A stretch of DNA of 64,000 bases. It comes from Galbibacter mesophilus. Its GTDB lineage: Bacteria > Bacteroidota > Bacteroidia > Flavobacteriales > Flavobacteriaceae. Position 1 is the stretch's first letter. Each line of letters begins with the position of its first letter. The notes under the pieces are model-generated. The model was not told where the DNA came from, ran no database searches, and saw nothing but the letters and a program-made list of their open reading frames with translations. Below, piece by piece: positions 7,726 through 16,382 of this stretch. A program made the position numbers and the translations under genes. Where the stretch lies: contig NZ_JAMQVC010000001.1 of assembly GCF_023721415.1 (NCBI RefSeq), positions 62,001 to 126,000 on the forward strand, written 5' to 3'.

Positions 7726-8877
7726 CTATTCTGAAAACCTATCAATTGCTTCCTGAATTTTCTCCTCTTTTACACATAATGAAAACCGAATATACCCTTC
7801 ACCATTACTGCCGAAAATAGTTCCCGGCGTGATAAATATGCTTTTGTCGTACAATACTTTATCAATAAATTCTTCTGCGGAAGTTATTTCCTTCGGAAGC
7901 TTCGCCCAAACAAACATTCCAGATGCATTTTCATCATAGGAGCAATTCAATTTTTCAGCCAATTGAAAAATAAGTGCTCTCCTTTTTTGATACACCTCAT
8001 TCAATCCTGAATACCAATCGCTGGAAGATTCCAATGCTTTAACCGCACCTTTTTGCAGACCGTAAAACATTCCACTATCCATATTGCTCTTCACCTTTAA
8101 AACGGCATCAAGAAAAGTAGCGTTTCCAAAAATAAATCCTACGCGCCAACCCGCCATGTTAAACGTTTTGCTCAACGAATTTAACTCCAAAGCCACATCT
8201 TCCGCCCCAGGCGTTGATAAAATACTTAAACGCTCGTCGTTCAACACAAAACTGTAGGGATTATCGTTTACTAGAAGAATGTCGTTGCGTTTAGCGAAAG
8301 TCACCAACTCAGCGAAAATTTCTTTGTTCGCGTTTGCACCCGTCGGCATATGCGGATAGCTTAACCACATTAATTTCACTTTAGACAAATCTTGAGCTTC
8401 CAATGCTTCAATACTTGGCAACCATCCACTTTCTTGGGTTAAATCGTAATACCTTGGTTTCGCGCCTACCAATTTTGTTACCGAAGTGTAGGTTGGGTAC
8501 CCCGGATTGGGAATAAGCACCTCATCACCTTCATTTAAAAAAGCCATGCTAATATGCATAATTCCTTCTTTAGAACCCATTAATGGCATTATCTCGGTCT
8601 CACTATCAATTGCAACATCGAAGTGATTTTCATAAAAACGAGCTGCGGCCTCCCTTAACTCCGGCAATCCTTGATAGCTTTGGTATTGATGTGCTTTTTC
8701 TTCTTTAAGCGAACTTACCAAGGCTTGCAGAACTTCTTCAGAAGGAGCCATATCCGGACTCCCAATCCCCATATTAATAATGGGCTTCCCTTGAGCTAAC
8801 AAGCTTCTAACTTCCCTTAATTTCTTTGAGAAGTAGTATTCTTCAACCGTATGTAATCTATCGGCGACCTGTATCAT
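7726..8877 (-). CDS. Class I/II PLP-dependent aminotransferase (aromatic operon)
   Basis: This 383-residue fold-type I aminotransferase has the PLP lysine at Lys237 in SLSKTFN, the GAKPRYYDL region and DNPYSF near residue 205. Its place between pheA and tyrA suggests that it transaminates phenylpyruvate and/or 4-hydroxyphenylpyruvate, the last step to Phe and Tyr, but it could serve aspartate or other substrates. One oddity is visible: the normally near-invariant Asn of the NPTG motif, which contacts the PLP ring in aspartate aminotransferases, is Met (YPHMPTG, about residues 174-180). Its start codon overlaps the pheA stop by 4 nt, so the two are translationally coupled. Confidence 0.88.
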   Translation of the reverse strand: MIQVADRLHTVEEYYFSKKLREVRSLLAQGKPIINMGIGSPDMAPSEEVLQALVSSLKEEKAHQYQSYQGLPELREAAARFYENHFDVAIDSETEIMPLMGSKEGIMHISMAFLNEGDEVLIPNPGYPTYTSVTKLVGAKPRYYDLTQESGWLPSIEALEAQDLSKVKLMWLSYPHMPTGANANKEIFAELVTFAKRNDILLVNDNPYSFVLNDERLSILSTPGAEDVALELNSLSKTFNMAGWRVGFIFGNATFLDAVLKVKSNMDSGMFYGLQKGAVKALESSSDWYSGLNEVYQKRRALIFQLAEKLNCSYDENASGMFVWAKLPKEITSAEEFIDKVLYDKSIFITPGTIFGSNGEGYIRFSLCVKEEKIQEAIDRFSE

Positions 8878-9701
8878 CTTTTTACATTTTTATATTCTCC
8901 GTGCACTTTAAAATGGGATGCCATAATACTTAGCAGTGACTTTGCTTTTTCAAAATCTTCGTACTGCTCAAAAGTAACATCCACAAAAAACGAATAACGC
9001 CACGGGGTTTCTATTTTTGGTAGAGATTGAATTTTAGTAAGGTTCAATTTGCAATCGCTCATTACGTTTAGCACCGTCGCCAAACTTCCGCGCTTGGTAC
9101 CCAATTCAAACATTACCGAAGCTTTATTTATTTCTTCCTTCGGAAGTATGGAATTCTGTGTTTTTACAATTACAAAACGTGTTGAATTCGACTTTATCGT
9201 TTGTATTTTTTCCGCTAGTATTTCCAATTCAAAAATCGTTGCAGCCGCTTTGCTTGCAATAGCACCTATACCTTTAAGCTGACCCAAATGAATCCTTCTA
9301 GCAACTTCCGCAGTATCAGAATCTTCAATTAATTTTATATGCGGGTATTGCTTTAAAAACGGTTTACATTGTAATAATGCCATCGGGTGGGAATACACTT
9401 CCTTAATGTCTTCGATAGATTGCCCTTTAAGCGCCATTAAGTTATGGTTTACGTTTATGTAGTGCTCCCCAATAATGTGCAAATTGTTGTTATCTATTAA
9501 TGCGTAATTCGGAATAATTGAACCTGCAATGGAATTTTCTATAGCCATCACTGCTATGTCGCTGGTTTTATCTAAAAGGCTATCCACCAAAGCATCAAAA
9601 GAAAGGCATTCATGCACTGCTACTTCCTTCCCAAAGTATTCTTGCGCTACTTGATGATGAAAAGACCCTAAAATTCCTTGTATAGCTACTTTCTTGTTCA
9701 T
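8874..9701 (-). CDS. pheA: Prephenate dehydratase with ACT domain
   Basis: PheA converts prephenate to phenylpyruvate, committing carbon to phenylalanine. Residues 1 to about 180 form the two-lobed dehydratase domain, opening with VAIQGILGSFHHQVAQEYF and ending in the hallmark STRFVIV. The C-terminal ACT domain (about 190-275) carries the GSLATVLNVM and SLPKIETPWRYSFFVD segments that bind phenylalanine for feedback inhibition. It has no chorismate mutase domain. It is the first structural gene of the aromatic operon. Directly upstream lies a transcription attenuator with a Phe/Tyr-rich leader peptide, so the gene appears to be controlled both by charged tRNA supply and allosterically. Confidence 0.96.
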   Translation of the reverse strand: MNKKVAIQGILGSFHHQVAQEYFGKEVAVHECLSFDALVDSLLDKTSDIAVMAIENSIAGSIIPNYALIDNNNLHIIGEHYINVNHNLMALKGQSIEDIKEVYSHPMALLQCKPFLKQYPHIKLIEDSDTAEVARRIHLGQLKGIGAIASKAAATIFELEILAEKIQTIKSNSTRFVIVKTQNSILPKEEINKASVMFELGTKRGSLATVLNVMSDCKLNLTKIQSLPKIETPWRYSFFVDVTFEQYEDFEKAKSLLSIMASHFKVHGEYKNVKR

Positions 9702-9714
9702 TTAAATTTTGCAT

Positions 9715-9744
9715 AAAAAAAAGTCCCGAAATAATTTCGGGACT
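9715..9744 (-). terminator. Attenuator terminator in front of pheA
   Basis: On the minus strand an 11-bp inverted repeat (9744-9734 with 9732-9722, arm AGTCCCGAAAT) is followed by eight T residues ending 13 nt before the pheA start codon. An intrinsic terminator inside the leader of its own operon is an attenuator. Its first-transcribed arm contains GTCCCG (9743-9738), which can pair instead with CGGGAC (9783-9778) at the 3' end of the leader peptide gene to form an antiterminator. Confidence 0.85.
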
Positions 9745-9769
9745 CTATATATTGTTCGTTAGCAAAAAC

Positions 9770-9847
9770 CTATAACCGTCCCGTTCTTTTATTAAAAAAA
9801 TAGAAGAAGAAAAAGTAAAAGTTCCAGATGTATCCGTTTGCTAACAT
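9770..9847 (-). CDS. Phe/Tyr-rich leader peptide of the aromatic operon (25 aa)
   Basis: This short minus-strand frame starts at ATG 9847-9845 and stops at TAG 9772-9770. The peptide begins MLANGYIWN, then has nine consecutive aromatic residues FYFFFFYFF, then NKRTGRL. It contains seven Phe, three Tyr and one Trp in 25 residues. This is the design of classical attenuation leaders such as E. coli pheL: ribosomes stall in the aromatic run when charged tRNA-Phe or tRNA-Tyr is scarce. A stall would leave CGGGAC just after the run free to pair with the terminator arm. A 9-bp inverted repeat (GTTAGCAAA, 9845-9837; TTTGCTAAC, 9766-9758) brackets the frame and overlaps its start codon. Too short for usual gene callers. 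Confidence 0.82.
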   Translation of the reverse strand: MLANGYIWNFYFFFFYFFNKRTGRL

Positions 9848-9924
9848 GAAATTGTTTCTTGTTTGTGGTGCTAATGTAATTATTAATTTAGAATAAAAAA
9901 CCCTTCTGGTTTATTTTTTTGAAA

Positions 9925-9954
9925 AAAACATAATTTCTTAACTTTTTTTTCAAA
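9925..9954 (-). promoter_or_regulatory. Promoter of the attenuated pheA operon
   Basis: On the minus strand TTTG (9954-9951) is followed after 18 nt by TATGTTTT (9932-9925), a near match to the Bacteroidetes -33/-7 consensus. Transcription would start near 9918, giving a leader of about 215 nt that contains the leader peptide and the attenuator. Confidence 0.5.
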
Positions 9955-10080
9955 TTTAATTTCAAAATTCACGTTTTTCTATCAATCTTTAATTGCGCAC
10001 TTCCATGACCTGCACATAAACACCATAGAGATTTCATTCTATTTGAAATAAAATGTAACTTTCCGAATAAATTATTTGCA

Positions 10081-11268
10081 ATGATAATAGAAGAAAGCTA
10101 CAATGTCTTTAATTCCATATTAGATAACGATTTCTATAAATTTACCATGCAATGCGCCGTGGTTAAATTGTTTCCCAATACCAAAGCGAAATACAAGTTT
10201 ATAAATAGAGGGAAGCATGTTTTCCCTCCGAATTTTGACAAAGCACTTCGCACTGCCGTAGATAATATGGCGCTGTTGAAGCTTACCAAAGATGAAAAAC
10301 AGTTTTTAATAACCCAATGTCCCTATTTAAATCCGGCGTACATTGATTTTTTGGAAGGCTATCGCTACGACCCTTCCGAAGTAACCATTACGCAAACGGG
10401 AAGCGACATTGAAGTTTCCATTGCTGGGCATTGGTATCGAACCATTCTCTGGGAAGTACCTTTATTGGCTTTAATTAGCGAATTGTTCTATAAAATGACA
10501 GACCAAGAAGGTTGGACGGCCGAAAAAATTGAAGCCAATACCCTTGAAAAAATCAAACTCTACAACGAACTCGGCGTTCCTTTTGCAGAATTTGGTACGC
10601 GCCGAAGACATTCTTATCGCACTCACCGAAAAGTAACAAAAACTCTTGCCAGTTATAAAGGACAAAGTTTTTCCGGTTCCAGCAATGTCCACATGGCAAT
10701 GCTTTATAACGTTAAACCAATTGGCACCCACGCCCATGAATGGTTTATGTTTCATGCCGCGGAGTATGGTTTCAAAATGGCCAACGCCATGTCATTAGAA
10801 CATTGGGTAGATGTTTATCGCGGTGATTTGGGTGTCGCTCTTTCCGACACCTACACAACCGATGTTTTCTTCAAACAGTTCGATACCAAATTTGCAAAAC
10901 TCTTCGACGGAGTAAGGCATGACAGCGGCGACCCTATTGAGTTTGCCGAAAAAACAATTGCTCACTATAAGAACCACGGAATTAATCCGCTTTACAAATA
11001 CATTATATTTTCTGATGGATTGAACCCAAAAAAGGTAGAGGCCATAACCAAGGCCTGCAAAGGAAAAATTGGCTTGTCCTTTGGTATTGGCACCAATCTC
11101 ACAAACGACGTAGGCTTGCAACCCATGAACATCGTTATAAAACTTACTGATGTTTTAACTAGTGACCAAGAATGGCTGCCCACCGTTAAACTTTCTGACG
11201 AACCCAATAAACACACAGGCGAGCCAAAAATGATAGCCTTGGCAAAAGAATTATTAAGAATTACTTGA
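10081..11268 (+). CDS. pncB: Nicotinate phosphoribosyltransferase
   Basis: PncB makes nicotinate mononucleotide from nicotinate, PRPP and ATP in the NAD salvage pathway. The 395-residue length matches the E. coli type. Signatures include LDNDFYKFTMQ at the N terminus, FGTRRRHSYRTH near residue 180, the GTHAHEWFMFHA segment with the phosphorylated His, and VRHDSGDP near 280 in the PRPP/phosphate site. It is a lone gene on the plus strand, divergent from the pheA operon. It is followed by about 300 nt of low-complexity spacer before gldA. Confidence 0.96.
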   Translation: MIIEESYNVFNSILDNDFYKFTMQCAVVKLFPNTKAKYKFINRGKHVFPPNFDKALRTAVDNMALLKLTKDEKQFLITQCPYLNPAYIDFLEGYRYDPSEVTITQTGSDIEVSIAGHWYRTILWEVPLLALISELFYKMTDQEGWTAEKIEANTLEKIKLYNELGVPFAEFGTRRRHSYRTHRKVTKTLASYKGQSFSGSSNVHMAMLYNVKPIGTHAHEWFMFHAAEYGFKMANAMSLEHWVDVYRGDLGVALSDTYTTDVFFKQFDTKFAKLFDGVRHDSGDPIEFAEKTIAHYKNHGINPLYKYIIFSDGLNPKKVEAITKACKGKIGLSFGIGTNLTNDVGLQPMNIVIKLTDVLTSDQEWLPTVKLSDEPNKHTGEPKMIALAKELLRIT

Positions 11269-11564
11269 TGTTTCTTTATCAGGAGCATTTTTGTCCTTGA
11301 ATTTTTTGGAAAAGCTATTACCCGCTTTCGCCACTACACGGTAGTCGGCTCAATCAGGGCTAAGGGCTTTCGGTAGTGTTTTCAAACCATTATACAAACC
11401 ACACATGGAAAGAGAACAATTAATCCTTACGGCGTTAAGTTCCGTTTTTTCAACTATTAACTTTTCACTCTTAACTTTTAACTTTTAAATCTTTCACTCA
11501 TTTACTTTTTCACTTTTTAACTCCTATACTTTCAACTTTAAAACTTTAAAACTATTTTTGGCTC
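11269..11564. other. Gene-free spacer with low-complexity sequence between pncB and gldA
   Basis: There is no ORF worth calling. The first part (about 11320-11380) is a GC-richer stretch with CACTAC/GTAGTG complementarity that looks like a degenerate dispersed element. From about 11440 to 11555 the sequence is a chain of imperfect AACTTTT, CACTTTT and TTTAAAACT words. A TATTTTTG box at 11553-11560, only 4 nt before the gldA start, could be a -7 element for a leaderless or nearly leaderless gldA message. Confidence 0.4.
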
Positions 11565-12461
11565 ATGTCCATCACGGTTAGTAATATCAAAAAAATATAC
11601 GGGTCGCAAGAAGCGCTCAAAGGAGTTTCATTTTCCATTAATAAAGGAGAAATCGTTGGTTTTTTAGGCCCCAACGGAGCTGGTAAATCTACTATGATGA
11701 AAATCCTTACCACCTACCTCCCTCCTTCTGAAGGAAAAGCAATGGTGAACAGTTTTGATACCGAAACCCAAAAAATGGACGTCAAAAAAAGTGTTGGCTA
11801 TTTACCCGAACACAATCCGCTTCATTTGGATATGTATGTTCGTGAATACCTCAACTATACGGCAAGTCTTTATAAAGTGTCTACAAAAAATACTGAAGAA
11901 GTTATTTCACAGTGCGGCTTACTTCCCGAAGCCAACAAAAAAATAGGTGCGCTTTCTAAAGGATATCGACAGCGGGTTGGATTAGCTGCAGCACTTATTG
12001 GCAATCCCGAAGTTTTAATTTTAGATGAACCTACTACAGGACTTGACCCCAACCAACTCTTGGAAATTAGAAAGCTAATAAAATCCATCGGTAAAGAAAA
12101 AACGGTACTGCTTTCTACACACATCATGCAAGAAGTGGAAGCCATTTGCGATCGGGTAATCATCATCAATAAAGGAGAAATTGTAGCCGATAAAAAATTA
12201 TCCGACCTTCGGAATTCCGAAGAACAAATTGTTCAAGTGGAATTTGATTATCGTGTAGAAGACGTTTTATTAAAACAACTTCCGCTGGTAAAAGACGTAA
12301 AAAACACCATTGGTTTTGTGTACGAAATCACTTTTAAAACCGATAAAGACATGCGCGCCACGGTGTTTGATTTCGCCCACGACAACGGACTAAAAACACT
12401 TCAGTTAAACCAAAAGAATAAAAATCTAGAGAGTCTATTTATAGAGCTAACCAATAAGTAA
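11565..12461 (+). CDS. gldA: Gliding motility-associated ABC transporter ATP-binding protein GldA
   Basis: GldA is the ATPase of the GldAFG transporter needed for gliding in flavobacteria. The 298-residue protein has a complete ABC cassette: Walker A GPNGAGKST at about 34-42, the signature LSKGYRQR at about 130, Walker B LILDEPTTGLDP and the switch histidine in STHIMQE. Residues from about 215 to 298 form a C-terminal extension typical of GldA and related drug-export ATPases. The permease genes gldF and gldG are not adjacent. A generic ABC-2 export role is possible, but the LPEHNPLHLDMYVREYL region and length fit GldA well. Confidence 0.88.
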   Translation: MSITVSNIKKIYGSQEALKGVSFSINKGEIVGFLGPNGAGKSTMMKILTTYLPPSEGKAMVNSFDTETQKMDVKKSVGYLPEHNPLHLDMYVREYLNYTASLYKVSTKNTEEVISQCGLLPEANKKIGALSKGYRQRVGLAAALIGNPEVLILDEPTTGLDPNQLLEIRKLIKSIGKEKTVLLSTHIMQEVEAICDRVIIINKGEIVADKKLSDLRNSEEQIVQVEFDYRVEDVLLKQLPLVKDVKNTIGFVYEITFKTDKDMRATVFDFAHDNGLKTLQLNQKNKNLESLFIELTNK

Positions 12462-12527
12462 CTTTCACCTCTCAAAATTACATTCATTCCTTCAGTAAAA
12501 ACAACACCTAAACTTTTTTTAAATTTT

Positions 12528-12550
12528 TTATTTTTAATTAATCTAAATAA
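12528..12550. promoter_or_regulatory. Candidate iron-regulator (Fur-type) box before the first siderophore receptor
   Basis: Read on the minus strand, this 23-nt site is TTATTTAGA, 8 nt, AAATAA. It matches the site at 33781-33803 in 19 of 23 positions. Its outer arms TTATTT and AAATAA form an inverted repeat. It lies 12 nt upstream of a TATATTTG -7 element. Assignment to Fur is inference from its presence before both siderophore receptor genes. Confidence 0.5.
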
Positions 12551-12561
12551 ACTATAGTTTT

Positions 12562-12569
12562 TATATTTG
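12562..12569 (+). promoter_or_regulatory. -7 promoter element (TATATTTG) of the first siderophore receptor operon
   Basis: A perfect TAnnTTTG element lies 25 nt before the receptor start codon. No clear TTG is seen at the expected -33 position, where the candidate Fur-type box lies. Confidence 0.5.
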
Positions 12570-12594
12570 CGCCAACTTAAAAACCCAACTGACA

Positions 12595-15018
12595 ATGCAA
12601 AAGTTAATTATAACTCTAGTATTTATATTTTTGATTAATCTTACATTACAAGCACAAGCTACCTTAAAAGGAACCATCACTACAGAAAGCGGCGAACCTC
12701 TGCCTGGAGCCACTGTAATGGTAGATAGCAAAGGAATTACTACCAACGAGAACGGGAATTATGCTATTGCAGATATAAACCCGGGCACTCATACAGTTAA
12801 AACTACGTACATTGGTTTTGAAACACAAACTAAGGAACTAACTGTTGAGAATGGAGAAACCGCAACGCTCGACTTTCAGCTCATTTCATCGAGTGAGGAG
12901 CTCCAAGCTGTGGAAATTACCGGTAGACGAGAAAAATCTTATAAAAACGAAGTGAGTTTTGCCGCTACAAAAACAGCCACGCCAATAAAAGATATTCCGC
13001 AAGCAGTAAGTTATGTCACGAAGGAGGTAATGGCCGACCAGCAGGCATACCGTGTTAACGACATTGTAAAAAATATTAGTGGTGTAAATCAATTTTCCTA
13101 TTATGATGATTTTTCGTTCAGAGGATTTCGTTCAGGAGAAACCTATATCAACGGCTTAAGGGTACTCGGACTTTTTGGTCCGCAACCATTGTTAGCAAAC
13201 ATAGAACGTGTAGAAGTTTTAAAAGGCCCTGCATCTGCTATGTTTGGTAACTCCGCACCTGGCGGAATAATGAACAGGGTGACCAAAAAGCCACTTTACG
13301 AAAGTAGAAATGCTATTAATTTCACAGTAGGAAGTTTTAATACGCTACGAACTACTGCCGATTTTACCGGCCCGATGAACGATAAAGGCACTTTACTGTA
13401 TAGACTCAATCTCGCCTACGAAAATTCGGATTCTTTTAGAGACCTTCAAGATTTTAAATCATATGTTGTTGCACCTTCTATTTCATTTCTACCAACGGAA
13501 AAAACACGCATTAACTTCGATTTGGTAATCACTAATTTTGATAGTAAGTTGGATCGTGGTCAGCCAATTTTTGGAGCCACAGCAGGAACCGACCTAAACT
13601 CGACACCAATTTCTTTTGCAATTGCACAAACAAGTGATTTTCAAGTGACGGATGTAGCCTACGCTACCCTATCACTAAACCATAAATTTACTGATGACTT
13701 TTCGTTTAACGCTTCCTACATGCGTTATATGTATGAAGAAGATTTGCAAGAACACCGTACTTCCAATCAATTTGCTATTGACGGAAATGGCCAGCCTATC
13801 CCAACTTTAATGGGAATGCAGGTAATTACTAGGCAACAACAATGGGTAGCGGATAACTTATCGACATACTTTTTATATGAAGCGCAAACAGGACCCGCCT
13901 CCCATAAAATTGTAGCTGGTTTTGATTATAACGAACAAAGACAACCGGTTGGTAATGCACAATCGTTTGCCCGCGGTTACCGATTACAAGGCGGAGGAGT
14001 TTCCAATAGTCCAGCAGATTTCCCGAATTTTTTAAGGGATGACAATGGAAATCCCGTACCCAATGTCCCTCACTTTAATCTGGAAGATCCTTCATACAAC
14101 GTGGCAAGAATCAGCGATTACGTTTTTGATGAAAGTCCGCGAGACCCTACAAAATATTACAATTATGGTTTTTATGTCCAGGACCAAATAAAATGGAATG
14201 ATTTCCAATTTTTAGTTGGAGGAAGACAAGAGTTCTACGTAGATGTAACAAACTTCAACCAAGCTGATGAAGAAACCACTACTCAAAACAAGTTTTTGCC
14301 GCGATTGGGTGTGGTATATTCAGCTACGGATAATGTAAATGTTTATGGTACTTACACCCAAAGTTTTCAGCCACAAGGATTGGCATCCCAGACAGATCCA
14401 AATGCAGGAGGACCTTTTGATCCCGTAACTGCCTATATGGTTGAAGGTGGTGCAAAAGGAGAGTTTTTCAATAAAAATTTAGCGGCCAACTTAGCTATTT
14501 ATTACATTGAAAATAATAACATTTTGGTAAATGCCAATGATCCTGGTAATCCCGACCTGTTGACACAAAGAGGCCAAGAAGTAGCAAAAGGTTTCGAACT
14601 CGACATTAATGGTAGAATATCGCCAAACCTGACCTTAACGGCCAATTATGCCTATAATGTTGCTGAGATTACTGAAAGTGACAACCCAGAAGAAATAGGT
14701 CGAACCAAAGAGAATGCCCCTCTAAACCAAGGTGGTTTCTTTGGAAAATATCACTTTAATTCTGGAGCTTTAAATGGAATGGGATTAACCTTTGGAAGCA
14801 CATTTTCTTCCGCTAGGAACACTTTTGAGCCTACCTTGCGCCTACCGGAGTACACCATCTTTGATGCTGGCGCAAGTTATAAAGTCGATCGTTTCAACAT
14901 ATCATTCTTAGTAAATAATGTATTTGATAAAACGCATTGGGTAGGTGGCTACAGCTATGTTCGCCTTTATCCCGGAGCTCCGAGAAATTATTTATTAAGC
15001 GTTGGATACTCCTTTTAA
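12595..15018 (+). CDS. TonB-dependent siderophore receptor
   Basis: This outer-membrane receptor is expected to import ferric siderophores using TonB energy. The order is a signal peptide (about 1-20, ending LTLQAQA), a carboxypeptidase-regulatory-like beta-sandwich (about 21-105), a plug domain with TPIKDIPQAVSYVTKEVM and VLKGPASAMFGNSAPGG (about 130-240), and a 22-stranded barrel ending in aromatic Phe (GYSF). The plug sequence is of the FhuA/FhuE-like siderophore class, not the SusC class. Length is 807 residues. It is followed after 3 nt by a PepSY membrane protein, a common partner of siderophore receptors, and preceded by a candidate Fur-type box. The actual siderophore cannot be predicted. 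Confidence 0.92.
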   Translation: MQKLIITLVFIFLINLTLQAQATLKGTITTESGEPLPGATVMVDSKGITTNENGNYAIADINPGTHTVKTTYIGFETQTKELTVENGETATLDFQLISSSEELQAVEITGRREKSYKNEVSFAATKTATPIKDIPQAVSYVTKEVMADQQAYRVNDIVKNISGVNQFSYYDDFSFRGFRSGETYINGLRVLGLFGPQPLLANIERVEVLKGPASAMFGNSAPGGIMNRVTKKPLYESRNAINFTVGSFNTLRTTADFTGPMNDKGTLLYRLNLAYENSDSFRDLQDFKSYVVAPSISFLPTEKTRINFDLVITNFDSKLDRGQPIFGATAGTDLNSTPISFAIAQTSDFQVTDVAYATLSLNHKFTDDFSFNASYMRYMYEEDLQEHRTSNQFAIDGNGQPIPTLMGMQVITRQQQWVADNLSTYFLYEAQTGPASHKIVAGFDYNEQRQPVGNAQSFARGYRLQGGGVSNSPADFPNFLRDDNGNPVPNVPHFNLEDPSYNVARISDYVFDESPRDPTKYYNYGFYVQDQIKWNDFQFLVGGRQEFYVDVTNFNQADEETTTQNKFLPRLGVVYSATDNVNVYGTYTQSFQPQGLASQTDPNAGGPFDPVTAYMVEGGAKGEFFNKNLAANLAIYYIENNNILVNANDPGNPDLLTQRGQEVAKGFELDINGRISPNLTLTANYAYNVAEITESDNPEEIGRTKENAPLNQGGFFGKYHFNSGALNGMGLTFGSTFSSARNTFEPTLRLPEYTIFDAGASYKVDRFNISFLVNNVFDKTHWVGGYSYVRLYPGAPRNYLLSVGYSF

Positions 15019-15021
15019 AAA

Positions 15022-16305
15022 ATGAGAATAAAAAAGAAACACTTTTTTAAAATCCACAGCTGGATAGGTATTCGATTAAGCATATTATTTTTTATAGTAT
15101 GCTTTTCAGGAACTTTGGCCACACTTAGCCATGAAATGGATTGGCTATTTAATCCAAGTATCCGAGCTACCCCACAAAAAGAATTAGCCTCCCGAAACCT
15201 AATTGCGGCTAATTTTAAAGAGAAATATCCTGAAGGCAAAATGACTTATTGGACGCGTCCAAACGAGGCTTACTTATGCGATATTATATACAAGGAAGAA
15301 AACGGAAACAACAGCTATGTTTTTGCCAATCCATATACGGGCGAAATTCAAGGAGAAAGTAAATTAACCGTACAACGTTTCTTTAGGGATTTGCATTACT
15401 ATTTATTTATCCCTTTTCAAATTGGGCATTTTACCGTCCTTATTTTTGCATTTCTTCTTTTTATTTCGTTTGCGACAGCATTGGTCTTCTATAAAAAATG
15501 GTGGCGAAAACTTTTTGAACTTCAAACGGGAAAAGGATCTTTGGTCTTTTTTAGAAGTCTTCATAGACTTGTTGGACTTTGGTCGGTGCCGTTTTCCATT
15601 CTTTTTTCCGTTACCGGAATTTGGTATTTCTTAGAACGCACGGACACTGGCAATATTGGAACAATTTCCAATCCGAAAAATCCAGAAATTAAAAACGAAA
15701 GACAAGTCGAAGACATAAAAAGTATCGATTTCGATCGAGCAATAATCACCGCCAAAAAAGCCATTCCTAATTTAAAAACCAGTAATATTAACATTCCTGA
15801 AAAAACGAACAATGTAATTTACATTACTGGAAAAAGCGATGTTCCATTAGTTAGGGAACGTGCTAATAGGATATACGTGGATCCAGTAACCTATCAACCT
15901 ATAAAAGTTCAAAAGGCCAAAAACATTCCTACTGTAATGTACCTAAACGACATTGCAGACCCACTCCATTTTGGATATTGGGGAGGTTTGACAACAAAAA
16001 TCATTTGGTTTGTATTCGGATTGGGAATCTCTTCTTTAATCCTTACTGGAATTTGGATTACCTTAAAAAGAACTGTCATAAAGCGTAAAAAAAAGAAACA
16101 AAAGATTATGGGCGTGTGGCGTTATATCAATTGGGGAATAATTGGCGTACTATTGGCTTTTATGTACATCATTATACTTACAAGATATCAGCCACCAATT
16201 TCTACCGTAGTAATTATTTCATTCGGGTGGTTACTTTTTATTTTTTTAACCTGGTATATTTTTGTCTACTTATTGCAAAAAGAAGTCAACAAAGCGATAC
16301 AGTAA
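15022..16305 (+). CDS. PepSY-associated transmembrane protein (iron-uptake type)
   Basis: This is an inner-membrane protein of the PepSY_TM family, often next to siderophore receptors and proposed to reduce or release iron in the periplasm. It has an N-terminal membrane helix after HSWIGIRLS, a periplasmic part, paired helices around HFTVLIFAFLLFISF, a third helix at LHRLVGLWSVPFSILFSVTG, and a fourth near IIWFVFGLGISSLILTGIWI. Conserved histidines in the helices are candidate haem or metal ligands. The C terminus adds two more helices. Length is 427 residues. It lies 3 nt after the siderophore receptor, so the two form one operon. Confidence 0.85.
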   Translation: MRIKKKHFFKIHSWIGIRLSILFFIVCFSGTLATLSHEMDWLFNPSIRATPQKELASRNLIAANFKEKYPEGKMTYWTRPNEAYLCDIIYKEENGNNSYVFANPYTGEIQGESKLTVQRFFRDLHYYLFIPFQIGHFTVLIFAFLLFISFATALVFYKKWWRKLFELQTGKGSLVFFRSLHRLVGLWSVPFSILFSVTGIWYFLERTDTGNIGTISNPKNPEIKNERQVEDIKSIDFDRAIITAKKAIPNLKTSNINIPEKTNNVIYITGKSDVPLVRERANRIYVDPVTYQPIKVQKAKNIPTVMYLNDIADPLHFGYWGGLTTKIIWFVFGLGISSLILTGIWITLKRTVIKRKKKKQKIMGVWRYINWGIIGVLLAFMYIIILTRYQPPISTVVIISFGWLLFIFLTWYIFVYLLQKEVNKAIQ

Positions 16306-16382
16306 AAATAAAAACAGTTATCAATGCCTTCGGATGCGCCAATAGTGAATTAACTGCTGGTACATCCGAGGAAAAATACTCT

